The position numbers were made by a program, and so were the translations under genes. 31,115 nt of DNA, from NCBI GenBank assembly GCA_014799485.1, contig JAAVHY010000014.1:1-31115 (forward strand), in the 5' to 3' direction. Every line of letters starts with the position of its first letter. The first letter of the stretch is position 1. This document shows, piece after piece, positions 15,445-22,862 of the stretch. The notes beneath the pieces were generated by a model. The model searched no databases, had not been told where the DNA came from, and saw only the letters and a list, made by a program, of their open reading frames with translations. Source of the DNA: Clostridiales bacterium. Its GTDB lineage: Bacteria > Bacillota_A > Clostridia > Oscillospirales > Oscillospiraceae.

Positions 15445-15804
15445 CTATCCTTTTTTGAACAGCTCCCGTAGGCCGATGACGATGAGGAACACGCCGAAGC
15501 ATTTCCGCAGTACCTCCACGTCCAGCCCGGTGGCCGCCCAGGCGGTGAGGGCGGAGCACGCCAGCCCCAGGGCGATGGCGGGGAGGAGGACCTTCTTTTC
15601 CACGTAGCCGTTTTTGAAATGGGCCGGCAGGGCGGTGGCGGCGGTGGGCAGGAAGTAGAGCAGGTTGACCCCTTGGGCCAGGGCCTGGGGCACCCCGGCA
15701 AAGCTGGTCATGTAGATGAGCAGCAGCGAGCCGCCCCCCACCCCGAAGCCGGACAGCACCCCGGTGACCGCCCCGGCCAGGGCGGCGATGAGCCAGTCGG
15801 TCAT
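15445..15804 (-). CDS. TauE/SafE family permease, second half-size protein
   Basis: A 119-residue protein (MTDWLIAALAGAVTGVLSG...) with four membrane helices and the family motif GVLSGFGVGGGSLLLIYM, followed by ALAQGVNLLYFLPTAATALPAH. TauE/SafE transporters usually have about 250 residues formed by two such repeats and export sulfonates, sulfite or other organic anions. This gene encodes only one repeat. Its ATG at 15804 overlaps the stop of the partner gene by four bases (ATGA), so the two halves are translationally coupled and probably form a heterodimer. Substrate unknown. Confidence 0.87.
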   Translation of the reverse strand: MTDWLIAALAGAVTGVLSGFGVGGGSLLLIYMTSFAGVPQALAQGVNLLYFLPTAATALPAHFKNGYVEKKVLLPAIALGLACSALTAWAATGLDVEVLRKCFGVFLIVIGLRELFKKG

Positions 15805-16166
15805 AGGAGCGCTTTCACCCCGCCATACAAAATGAGCAGGGCGAACCCCCGGCGCAGCCACACCATGGACATTTTTTTGAACAGCTTGCCCCCGGCCCAG
15901 CCGCCCGCCAGCCCGCCCGCCAGATAGGGCAGGGCCGTGACGGGGTCAAGCTGCCCCCGGAACCAGTAGATCCCGGCGGACAGGGCGCACAGCGGCGCGA
16001 TCACCGCCACCGAGGTGGCAAAGGCTTTTCTCTGGTCCAGGCCGCACTTCCCCGCCAGCATGGGCACCAGCACCTGACCGCCGCCCCCGCCGAAAAAGCC
16101 ATTCACCACCCCGGCGGCGCCCCCCGCCAGGGCGTACCACAGGACCTTGTTGTTTTTTTCCGACAT
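15801..16166 (-). CDS. TauE/SafE family permease, first half-size protein
   Basis: A 121-residue protein starting MSEKNNKVLWYALAGGAAG. It has four membrane helices and the repeat motif GVVNGFFGGGGGQVLVPML, then RKAFATSVAVIAPLCALSAGIYW, matching the first TauE/SafE repeat. Together with the following gene it makes one standard-size transporter. The start at 16166 has a GGGGTG site. It is divergent from the TetR regulator gene, with an inverted repeat between them, suggesting it may be the regulator's target. Confidence 0.87.
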   Translation of the reverse strand: MSEKNNKVLWYALAGGAAGVVNGFFGGGGGQVLVPMLAGKCGLDQRKAFATSVAVIAPLCALSAGIYWFRGQLDPVTALPYLAGGLAGGWAGGKLFKKMSMVWLRRGFALLILYGGVKALL

Positions 16167-16213
16167 CGAATATCACCCCGGGTCAGTATGCCGCCGGGAG
16201 GGAGAATTATTCT

Positions 16214-16237
16214 TTTACAGTTGTGGAAAAGTGTAAA
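16214..16237. promoter_or_regulatory. Inverted repeat, possible TetR operator
   Basis: TTTACA (16214-16219), 12-base spacer, TGTAAA (16232-16237), with flanking CT and AG giving partial extension. It lies in the intergenic region between the divergent TauE/SafE and TetR genes, just upstream of the TetR -35 box. TetR-family regulators often bind such dyads and repress their own gene and its divergent neighbour. Binding here is inference. Confidence 0.45.
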
Positions 16238-16248
16238 GAGAGCGCCCC

Positions 16249-16277
16249 TTGCGTATTTTTCTTTAACCCGATATAAT
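16249..16277 (+). promoter_or_regulatory. Promoter of the TetR gene
   Basis: TTGCGT (16249-16254), 17-base spacer, perfect TATAAT (16272-16277). Because the ATG at 16276 overlaps this -10 box, it cannot be the translation start. Confidence 0.8.
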
Positions 16278-16302
16278 GTTTCAAAAATTGGTCGAAAGAG
16301 GG

Positions 16303-16869
16303 ATGGAAGTGCCAAAATCTACCAAAAATGAGATCATGAGCACTTTGGCCGAGCTGCTCCGGGCCAAGCGGCTGGACGATATCACCGTCACCGAGCTGGT
16401 GGAGCGGTGCGGCATCTCCCGGCAGGCGTTCTATTACCACTTCTCCGACCTGTACGGCGTGGTGGAGTACGGCATCCAGCAGTTCATGGAAGGGCTGGAG
16501 GTCCCCAGCCCGGAACAGTGGCGCGCCGCCATGGAGCAGACGCTGACCCTGCTGCGGGAGAACCGGACGGTGGTGCTCAACGTCTACCGGGCCTATGAGC
16601 GCAGCTATGTGGAGCACGACGTCCGCCAGTGGGCCGCGCCGCTGGTAGAGGCCCGGACGCGGATGGCCGCCGCCAAGTACAATGTGACCGAGGACCAGGT
16701 CGGCTTTATGACCGAGGTGCTCACCCAGGCGCTGGCCAGCATCGTGCTCAGCTGGGTGGAGCGGGGGATGCCCTCCAGCGTCATCAAGCGGATGGACGAC
16801 TTCGACATCCTGGTTGAGGGCTGCCTGGACTACACCATGGAGCGGCTGGCCCAGAAGAACAAGGGATAA
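16303..16869 (+). CDS. TetR/AcrR family transcriptional regulator
   Basis: A protein of about 188 residues. The N-terminal helix-turn-helix is clear: TKNEIMSTLAELLRAK, then ITVTELVERCGISRQAFYYHF with the recognition helix at about 30-45. The C-terminal ligand-binding and dimer domain is all helical and shows no known ligand motif; the QAFYYHFSDLYG pattern resembles regulators annotated DhaS-like. The start is ATG 16303 or GTG 16309; the GAGGG site fits the GTG better. It lies between the divergent split TauE/SafE permease and the downstream radical SAM gene, so it may regulate either. A perfect palindrome follows its stop. Confidence 0.9.
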   Translation: MEVPKSTKNEIMSTLAELLRAKRLDDITVTELVERCGISRQAFYYHFSDLYGVVEYGIQQFMEGLEVPSPEQWRAAMEQTLTLLRENRTVVLNVYRAYERSYVEHDVRQWAAPLVEARTRMAAAKYNVTEDQVGFMTEVLTQALASIVLSWVERGMPSSVIKRMDDFDILVEGCLDYTMERLAQKNKG

Positions 16870-16904
16870 CGGCGGGCGGAGGCCCTGCCATTCGGCAGAA
16901 ATTT

Positions 16905-16952
16905 ACAAAAAGCGAGGGCTTGTCAAAACTTTGACAAGCCCTCGCTTTTTGT
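16905..16952. terminator. 48-bp palindrome: TetR terminator and overlapping promoter element
   Basis: Two perfect 23-base arms (16905-16927 and 16930-16952) with only two bases between them. The core stem GCGAGGGCTTGTCAAA is flanked by A5 and T5, so it works as a bidirectional intrinsic terminator. The right arm also contains TTGACA, the -35 box of the next gene, and the centre TTGTCAAAACTTTGACAA is an operator-like dyad. Confidence 0.85.
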
Positions 16953-16959
16953 CTATAGA
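16931..16959 (+). promoter_or_regulatory. Promoter of the radical SAM gene, embedded in the palindrome
   Basis: TTGACA (16931-16936), 17-base spacer, TATAGA (16954-16959). The start of transcription would fall near 16966, leaving a leader of about 17 bases that holds the AAAGGGGG ribosome binding site. Confidence 0.72.
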
Positions 16960-16982
16960 GCATTGTTCCGAAAGGGGGTATC

Positions 16983-18428
16983 ATGGCGCTGAAGACAAGG
17001 AGGGCCCCGCCCTCTGAAGAAAGGAACGTGTCAATCATGAGTATCATGAACAGTGTGAAGCGGGCCGGATTCCGGGCCATGTACAGCTACCTGGACAAGG
17101 ACCCGGACGCCAACATCCCCAAGCTGATGGACTGGGTGGACCGGTTCGCCGGGGACGGCCCCAACAGCTTCCCCGACCAGCGGGCCGCCTTCCGCAAGGT
17201 CATCGAAAGCCCGGACAACAACTGGTACCGCCTGATCCGTTCCATGTGGACGGACATCGACGGCGAGGTGCGCAAGACCTTCTTTGAGAACTTTATGCTC
17301 AACGGCAACCTCATCGGCTGGGGCGTCCAGGAGGAGGCCAGGGAGCGGTACGGCTGCAACATCCCCTGGGCCATCCTGCTGGACCCCACCTCCGCCTGCA
17401 ACCTGCACTGCACCGGCTGCTGGGCGGCGGAGTACGGCAACAAACTGAACCTCACCTTTGACGAGATCGACGGGATCATCACCCAGGGCAAGAAGCTGGG
17501 GGTGTACATCTATATCTACACCGGCGGCGAGCCCCTGGTGCGCAAGGACGACCTCATCGCCCTGTGCAACAAGCACAACGACTGCGAGTTCCTGTGCTTC
17601 ACCAACGCCACCCTCATCGACGAGGATTTTGCCGACCAGATGCTGAAGGTGAAGAACTTCGTCCCCGCCATCAGCGTGGAGGGCTTTGAGGAGGCCACCG
17701 ACGGCCGCCGTGGGGACGGCGTGTTCCAAAAGGTGCGCCGGGCCATGGAAATCCTGAAGGAGCGCAGGCTGCCCTTCGGCACCTCCTGCTGCTACACCAG
17801 CGCCAACCTGGACTCGATCAGCTCGGAGGAGTTCGTGGACAAGCTGGTGGAGTGGGGCGCCAAGTTCTCCTGGTACTTCCACTATATGCCCGTGGGCAAC
17901 GACGCCGCCCCGGAGCTGATGCCTTCCCCGGAGCAGCGGGAGGCGATGTATGACCGCATCCGGGCCTACCGCAAGAGCAAGCCCCTGTTCCTCATCGACT
18001 TCCAGAACGACGGCGAGTACGTGGGCGGCTGCATCGCCGGGGGCCGCCGCTATCTCCACATCAACGCCAACGGGGACGTGGATCCCTGCGTGTTTATCCA
18101 TTACTCCGACTCCAACATCCGGGAGAAATCCCTACTGGACTGCCTGCGCTCCCCCATGTTCATGGCCTATCACGACGGCCAGCCCTTCAATGAGAACCAC
18201 CTGAAGCCCTGCCCCATGCTGGAAAACCCGGAGAAGCTGCGGGAGATGGTGGCCCGCACCGGCGCCAAATCCACCGATATGCAGTCGCCGGAGAGCGTGG
18301 AGCATTTGTGCGGCAAATGTGACGGCTACGCCGAGAACTGGGACGCCACCGCCCAGCGCCTGTGGAGCTGCGGCCACAGCTGCGCCGGCTGTGGCCAGCA
18401 CTGCGACCGGCAGAAAGAGGCGGGCTGA
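16983..18428 (+). CDS. Radical SAM protein with C-terminal cysteine cluster
   Basis: A 481-residue protein. The radical SAM iron-sulfur motif is SACNLHCTGCWAAEYG (Cys139, 143, 146), followed by the SAM-binding TGGEPLVR and GTSCCYTSAN segments. The next conserved block, NDGEYVGGCIAGGRRYLHINAN then GDVDPCVFIHYSD, resembles the SPASM-type C-terminus. The tail has an additional CGKC and a final CX3CX2CX3C arrangement, enough ligands for auxiliary clusters. These proteins often occur beside TetR regulators in gut Firmicutes, but no reaction has been assigned as far as I know. ATG 16983 has an AAAGGGGG site and a close promoter; ATG 17037 (MSIMNSVKRAG) is the alternative and fits the family's usual N-terminus. 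Confidence 0.88.
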   Translation: MALKTRRAPPSEERNVSIMSIMNSVKRAGFRAMYSYLDKDPDANIPKLMDWVDRFAGDGPNSFPDQRAAFRKVIESPDNNWYRLIRSMWTDIDGEVRKTFFENFMLNGNLIGWGVQEEARERYGCNIPWAILLDPTSACNLHCTGCWAAEYGNKLNLTFDEIDGIITQGKKLGVYIYIYTGGEPLVRKDDLIALCNKHNDCEFLCFTNATLIDEDFADQMLKVKNFVPAISVEGFEEATDGRRGDGVFQKVRRAMEILKERRLPFGTSCCYTSANLDSISSEEFVDKLVEWGAKFSWYFHYMPVGNDAAPELMPSPEQREAMYDRIRAYRKSKPLFLIDFQNDGEYVGGCIAGGRRYLHINANGDVDPCVFIHYSDSNIREKSLLDCLRSPMFMAYHDGQPFNENHLKPCPMLENPEKLREMVARTGAKSTDMQSPESVEHLCGKCDGYAENWDATAQRLWSCGHSCAGCGQHCDRQKEAG

Positions 18429-18443
18429 TTCCAGGCATACGCC

Positions 18444-18476
18444 GGAGGCCCTCCCCAGGGAGGGCCTCCCCCTTTT
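18444..18476 (+). terminator. Terminator of the radical SAM gene
   Basis: GGAGGCCCTCCC (18444-18455) pairs with GGGAGGGCCTCC (18458-18469), followed by CCCTTTT. The effective loop is about six bases. A second stem, GCGGGAAA (18478-18485) with TTTCCCGC (18500-18507), lies next to it and overlaps the following promoter. Confidence 0.85.
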
Positions 18477-18492
18477 CGCGGGAAATTCCCTC

Positions 18493-18520
18493 TTGCAATT
18501 TTCCCGCAGTATGGTACAAT
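18493..18520 (+). promoter_or_regulatory. Promoter of the peptide ABC importer operon
   Basis: TTGCAA (18493-18498), 16-base spacer, TACAAT (18515-18520) with a TGG extension. The right arm of a GCGGGAAA/TTTCCCGC dyad occupies the spacer, so it could also be an operator. The predicted leader is about 55 bases. Confidence 0.68.
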
Positions 18521-18581
18521 GGGCCCGACAACTGAATAGAGACAGTTGCGAGAAATGCAGGAAAGGAAAGGAAGAAGCAAA

Positions 18582-20135
18582 ATGCCCAAGTTCGTCAAAC
18601 GGGCCCTTTTGCTGCTTGTCGCGGCGGTTATGCTGCCGGTCTCACTGTATGGGTGTACAGGAGATACGGGTTCCAGCAATACCCCCCCGGCATCTGCACA
18701 ATCGGGCGAGTTACCCAACGGGAACTCAGTCACGGTAGGTATCGCACAGGATTTGAGCAACCTCGACCCACAGCTGGCCAAAACCGCCGGCATCCGCGAG
18801 GTGCTGTTCAACATCTTCGAGGGACTGGTGAAAGCCGGCCCCGACGGTTCGGTCCGCCCGGCCGTCGCCAGTGACTATGAGATCTCTGAGGATGCCACTA
18901 CGTACACCTTCACCCTGCGGGAAGGCGTCACGTTCCACAACGGAGAGACCGTCACGATCGAAGATGTGGTCTATTCCCTGGAACGCTGCGCCGGATCGGA
19001 GAACGATGGAAAGCCTCTGGTCTCGGCGTTTTCTAATGTCTCCAAGATCGAGGCGGCCGACGACAGCCATGTGGTCATCACCCTGGCCGGGCCCAGCCTG
19101 GAGTTCCTCAACGCCCTCACCGCCGCCATCATCCCCAAGGACTCCGGCCCCACCATCACCGAGACCATGATCGGCACCGGCCCCTTCAAATTTGCCTCCT
19201 TCTCCCCCCAGGACAGCCTGGTGATGGAGAAGTATGACGGTTACTGGGGCGAGGGGGCCAAGCTGGACAAGGTGACGTTCCAGATCGTCCCCGACGCCAA
19301 CGCCATGGTCATCGGACTGAAGGGCGGCACGCTGGACATGGTGGTCCACCTGCCCAACAACCTGGAGGGGGACGTCAAGACTGGCTTCACCGTCCACCAG
19401 GACACCATGAAGCTGGTGCAGGCGCTGTACCTCAACAACGCGGTGGAGCCCTTTGACAACGAGCTGGTACGCCAGGCCATGTACTACGCCATCGACGTGG
19501 ACGAGATCATCGACTTCGTGTGTAATGGCGCGGGGGTGGCCACCGGCACCAGCATGTACCCCGCCCAGGAGAAGTATTTCATGCCGGAGCTGGCGGGGAA
19601 GTATCCCCACGACGTGGAGAAGGCCAAGGAGCTGCTGGCCCAGGCGGGCTATCCCGACGGCTTTACCATGACCATCACCGCCCCGTCCAACTACGCCCAG
19701 CACGTGGACACCGCCCTGGTGATTGCGGAGCAGCTCAAGGCGGTGGGTATCACCGCCGCTGTGGAACAGGTGGAGTGGGAGACCTGGGTGTCCGACGTGT
19801 ACCGGGGCCGGGATTACCATTCCACGGTGTGCGGCATCTCCGCCGACGACATGACCGCCCGGGAGATGCTGGTGCGGTACATGAGCGACGACCAGAAGAA
19901 TTTCATCAACTTCTCCGACGGGGAGTATGACGAGGCGCTGGCCCAGGCCCAGGCGGCCACCGACGCCGGGGAGCAGACCGAGCTGTACAAGCGGGCGGAG
20001 GAGATCCTCAACGAGAAGGCGGCCAGCCTGTGGCTCCAGGACCTGTGCGAGCTGGTGGTGCTGGATCCCGCGCTGGACGGGTTCACCTTCTACCGCACCT
20101 ATGTGGTGGATATGTCCACGATCTACTATAAATGA
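18582..20135 (+). CDS. ABC importer substrate-binding lipoprotein (SBP family 5)
   Basis: A 517-residue lipoprotein. The basic N-terminus and hydrophobic stretch MPKFVKRALLLLVAAVML end in a lipobox LYGC with the lipidated cysteine at residue 25, then a Ser/Pro-rich linker. The mature part has family-5 signatures: NLDPQLAKTAG, LREGVTFHNGETVTIEDVVYS, and the C-terminal ILNEKAASLWLQD. Family-5 binding proteins capture oligopeptides, dipeptides, nickel or opines outside the membrane and deliver them to DppBCDF-type transporters. The specificity is not readable here. ATG 18582 has an AAGGAAGGAAG region upstream. It is the first gene of a complete five-gene operon. Confidence 0.95.
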   Translation: MPKFVKRALLLLVAAVMLPVSLYGCTGDTGSSNTPPASAQSGELPNGNSVTVGIAQDLSNLDPQLAKTAGIREVLFNIFEGLVKAGPDGSVRPAVASDYEISEDATTYTFTLREGVTFHNGETVTIEDVVYSLERCAGSENDGKPLVSAFSNVSKIEAADDSHVVITLAGPSLEFLNALTAAIIPKDSGPTITETMIGTGPFKFASFSPQDSLVMEKYDGYWGEGAKLDKVTFQIVPDANAMVIGLKGGTLDMVVHLPNNLEGDVKTGFTVHQDTMKLVQALYLNNAVEPFDNELVRQAMYYAIDVDEIIDFVCNGAGVATGTSMYPAQEKYFMPELAGKYPHDVEKAKELLAQAGYPDGFTMTITAPSNYAQHVDTALVIAEQLKAVGITAAVEQVEWETWVSDVYRGRDYHSTVCGISADDMTAREMLVRYMSDDQKNFINFSDGEYDEALAQAQAATDAGEQTELYKRAEEILNEKAASLWLQDLCELVVLDPALDGFTFYRTYVVDMSTIYYK

Positions 20136-20137
20136 CA

Positions 20138-20166
20138 GTTTTCCCCCGCCTCCGGCGGGGGAAAAC
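20138..20166 (+). promoter_or_regulatory. Intra-operon stem-loop after the binding-protein gene
   Basis: Perfect 13-base arms GTTTTCCCCCGCC (20138-20150) and GGCGGGGGAAAAC (20154-20166), three-base loop, no U tract. It lies between the binding-protein stop and the permease ribosome binding site. Such stems commonly protect the upstream message from 3' decay and raise binding-protein levels over permease levels. Confidence 0.7.
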
Positions 20167-20187
20167 CGCAGAAAGGGGGGAAACCCC

Positions 20188-21129
20188 GTGGGAAAAGCTT
20201 TGCTGAAACGGGTGGGACTGCTCATCGGCACCCTGCTGCTGGTGAGCGTGCTGGCCTTCGTGGCCTTCTCCGTCATCCCCGGCGACCCCACCGACTCCGT
20301 CCTGGGCATCGAGGCCACCGAGGAGCAGCGGGCCGCCCTGCGTACCCAGCTGGGGCTGGACCGGCCTGTTTACCAGCGGTATTGGGACTGGCTCACCGCC
20401 TTCGTCACCGGGGACTTCGGGCAGGCGTACAAGTACGATATGCCGGTGGCTGAGCTGGTGGGTACCCGGGCGAAGGTGACGCTGGTGCTGGCGGGGGTGT
20501 CCTTCGCCTTGATCGCGGCCATCTCCCTGCCCCTGGGGCTGATCGCCGCCCGGCACCAGGGGGGCGTCGTGGACCGGGCGGTGACGGTGCTCACCCAGGT
20601 CACCATGTCCGTGCCCAACTTTATCATGGGCATCGGGCTGATGTTCCTGTTCGCCCTGGTGCTCCACTGGTTCGAGCCGAAATACGTCCCCCTGGAGGAC
20701 GGGCTGGGGGCCCACCTGCGGTTCATGGTGTTCCCGGCCCTGGCCATCGCCCTGCCCAAAAGCGCCATGACAGTGAAGCTCCTGCGGGGTTCCATCCTGG
20801 GGGAGATGGGCCAGGACTATGTCCGTACCGCCTACAGCAAGGGCAACAGCACCGGCTCCGCCCTGCGGCGGCACGTGCTGCGCAACGCCATGATCCCGGT
20901 GGTCACCTTCCTGGCCATGGCCATCGGGGACATTATGGCGGGCTCCATCGTCATTGAGCAGGTGTTCGGCATCCCCGGCCTGGGCCGCATCCTCATCTCG
21001 TCCATCGGCAACCGGGACTACCCCGTGGTGCAGGCCATCGTGGTGCTGCTGGCCGGGGTGGTGGTGGGGTGCAACTTCCTGGCCGACCTGCTCTACCGGG
21101 TGATGGACCCCCGGATCGCCGAGAGGTAA
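20188..21129 (+). CDS. ABC importer permease, DppB type
   Basis: A 313-residue inner-membrane subunit with six helices. It starts at GTG 20188 with an AAAGGGGGG site eight bases upstream. DppB features are the N-terminal helix MGKALLKRVGLLIGTLLLV, the extracytoplasmic segment with LGLDRPVYQRYWDWLTAFVTGDFG, and the cytoplasmic EAA-type loop QDYVRTAYSKGNSTGSAL near residue 215, which contacts the ATPases. The C-terminal DYPVVQAIVVLLAGVVV is also typical. With the next permease it forms the translocation pore. A 120-base AT-rich insert separates it from the second permease gene, unlike the tight spacing elsewhere in the operon. Confidence 0.95.
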   Translation: MGKALLKRVGLLIGTLLLVSVLAFVAFSVIPGDPTDSVLGIEATEEQRAALRTQLGLDRPVYQRYWDWLTAFVTGDFGQAYKYDMPVAELVGTRAKVTLVLAGVSFALIAAISLPLGLIAARHQGGVVDRAVTVLTQVTMSVPNFIMGIGLMFLFALVLHWFEPKYVPLEDGLGAHLRFMVFPALAIALPKSAMTVKLLRGSILGEMGQDYVRTAYSKGNSTGSALRRHVLRNAMIPVVTFLAMAIGDIMAGSIVIEQVFGIPGLGRILISSIGNRDYPVVQAIVVLLAGVVVGCNFLADLLYRVMDPRIAER

Positions 21130-21249
21130 GTCCTTTTTCTCGAGAGAAAAAGGACCAAAAAGAGCTTTAATTCGCTTCCAAAGTGGATGATGACCCATAG
21201 TTTCCGCACGACAACGAAAATCATGATGTCTTTGGAAAGAGTATAAGAT
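21130..21249 (+). repeat. AT-rich palindromic insert between the two permease genes
   Basis: The spacer begins one base after the dppB-type stop with GTCCTTTTTCTC (21130-21141), GA, then GAGAAAAAGGAC (21144-21155), a perfect 12-bp inverted repeat. A second pair, TTCCAAAG (21175-21182) and CTTTGGAA (21229-21236), encloses 46 bases; its right arm runs into the GGAAAGAG ribosome binding site of the next gene. The region is far richer in A and T than its neighbours. It may be a small repeat element or an RNA structure controlling downstream translation. Confidence 0.65.
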
Positions 21250-22056
21250 ATGAAACATAAAAACTGGTATCTCACCATTGGCGGCGTGCTGACGGCGTGT
21301 ATGCTGGCCTTTACCGTGACCGGCCTGTTCTGGACGCCCTACGTGCCCTCCGCCATGAGCGCCGCGGATCGGGGGAGCGCGCCGTCCGCCGCCCACCCCT
21401 TCGGCTGTGACCAGATGGGCCGCGACGTCCTCTCCCGCACCCTGGAGGGGGCGGGCTCCACCCTGGCCATCGCCCTGGCGGTGCTGGCGGTGGGCGCGGT
21501 GTGCGGGCTGGCCGTCGGCGCGCTGTGCGGCTACTACGGCGGCGCGGCCGACGCCCTCATCATGCGCCTGTGCGACGCCATCGCCGCCTTCCCCAGCGTA
21601 CTGCTGGCCATGGTGGTGCTGGCGGTCACCGGGCCGGGGAAGTACAACGTCATCGGCGCGCTGGGGGTGCTGTTCATCCCCAGCTTCGCCCGGCTGGTCC
21701 GGGGGGAGTTCCTCAAGTACCGGGACCGGGATTTTGTCCAGTCCGCCCGGCTCATGGGGGTGTCCGACCTGCGGATCATCTTTGTCCATATCCTGCCCAA
21801 CACCTGGGCGGTATTACTGTCCGGATTGACGATCGGGTTTAATAACGCGGTGTTGGCGGAGGCGTCCATGAGCTACCTGGGCATCGGCGTCAGCGCCCAG
21901 GAGCCCAGCGTGGGCTATCTGCTCAAGGACGCCCAGGGGGTCTTGTTCAGCCTGCCCTGGTGTACCGTATTCCCGGCTTTGGTGGCCGTTCTGCTGATCT
22001 TAGGGGTCGGCCTGGTGGGCGAGGGCATCCGGGAGCGGATGGGGGTGGCGTCATGA
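21250..22056 (+). CDS. ABC importer permease, DppC type
   Basis: A 268-residue permease with five to six helices. DppC signatures: AAHPFGCDQMGRDVLSRTLEGA after the first helix, the EAA-type loop DFVQSARLMGVSDLRIIFVHILPN near residue 160, and EASMSYLGIGVSAQEPSVGYLLKDA. It pairs with the upstream permease. Translation starts at ATG 21250 with GGAAAGAG about nine bases upstream. Its stop overlaps the start of the first ATPase gene by four bases (ATGA). Confidence 0.95.
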   Translation: MKHKNWYLTIGGVLTACMLAFTVTGLFWTPYVPSAMSAADRGSAPSAAHPFGCDQMGRDVLSRTLEGAGSTLAIALAVLAVGAVCGLAVGALCGYYGGAADALIMRLCDAIAAFPSVLLAMVVLAVTGPGKYNVIGALGVLFIPSFARLVRGEFLKYRDRDFVQSARLMGVSDLRIIFVHILPNTWAVLLSGLTIGFNNAVLAEASMSYLGIGVSAQEPSVGYLLKDAQGVLFSLPWCTVFPALVAVLLILGVGLVGEGIRERMGVAS

Positions 22057-22862
22057 TGCTGGATATCCGGGATTTGAGCGTGGTGTTCTCGGACCGGCAG
22101 GAGCCCTTTACAGCCGTTGACCACGTTTCCCTCCAGATGGAGGAAGGGGAGATCGTGGGCATCGTGGGCGAGTCCGGCTCGGGCAAGTCCATGACCGCCC
22201 ACGCCCTGATGGGGCTGATCCGCCGCTCCCAGGTGGCGGTGAGCGGCAGCGCCCTGTTTGAAGGGGTCGACCTGCTCTCCCTGTCCCGCGGTGAGCTGCG
22301 GCAGTACCAGGGCCGGGATCTGTCCATCATTTTCCAGGAGCCCATGACCAGCCTGAACCCCACCATGCGGATCGGCAAGCAGGTGGAGGAGTCCCTGCGC
22401 ATCCACGAGAAACTCTCCCAGGCCGAGCGCAGGGCCCGGGCCCTCGACGCCATGGCCCTGGCGGGCCTGCCCGACCCGGAGGGCGTGTACCGCCAGTACC
22501 CCCACCAGCTGTCCGGCGGGATGCGCCAGCGGGTGATGATCGCGGCGGCGCTGGTGCTGCGGCCAAAGCTGCTCATCGCCGACGAGCCCACCACGGCGCT
22601 GGACGTGACCATCCAGGCCCAGATTTTGGAGACGCTGAAGGACATCAACCGCAAGGAGGGCACCGCCATCCTGTTCATCTCCCACGACCTGGGGGTGGTG
22701 AAGGCCCTGTGCGGCCGGGTGGCGGTGATGAAGCAGGGGAGGATCGTGGAGTCCGGGCCGGTGGACGAGGTGTTCCACCATCCCCGGGAGGACTACACCA
22801 AGCTGCTCATCGCCTCCCGGCCCGCCAGAAGGAAGCTGAGAGGGGGCGGGACCGGTGGGTGA
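22053..22862 (+). CDS. ABC importer ATPase, DppD type
   Basis: A 269-residue ATPase. Walker [10 protein letters not shown] near residue 38, Q-loop [10 protein letters not shown] near 92, signature [12 protein letters not shown] near 153, Walker [13 protein letters not shown] near 174 and H-loop FISHDLGVV. All catalytic residues are intact. The C-terminal part is shorter than in typical DppD and lacks the usual cysteine-rich iron-sulfur motif, since the protein ends soon after [16 protein letters not shown]. It is translationally coupled to the permease before it and overlaps the next ATPase gene by eight bases. Confidence 0.95.
   Translation: MMLDIRDLSVVFSDRQEPFTAVDHVSLQMEEGEIVGIVGESGSGKSMTAHALMGLIRRSQVAVSGSALFEGVDLLSLSRGELRQYQGRDLSIIFQEPMTSLNPTMRIGKQVEESLRIHEKLSQAERRARALDAMALAGLPDPEGVYRQYPHQLSGGMRQRVMIAAALVLRPKLLIADEPTTALDVTIQAQILETLKDINRKEGTAILFISHDLGVVKALCGRVAVMKQGRIVESGPVDEVFHHPREDYTKLLIASRPARRKLRGGGTGG

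Noticed and set aside
16276..16302. Upstream ATG at 16276 as the TetR start
   Set aside because: It overlaps the perfect -10 box TATAAT (16272-16277), so it would lie upstream of the transcription start.
20083..21789. A 568-codon minus-strand open frame across two importer permeases
   Set aside because: Spans two clear plus-strand genes and is low-complexity; no start signal.
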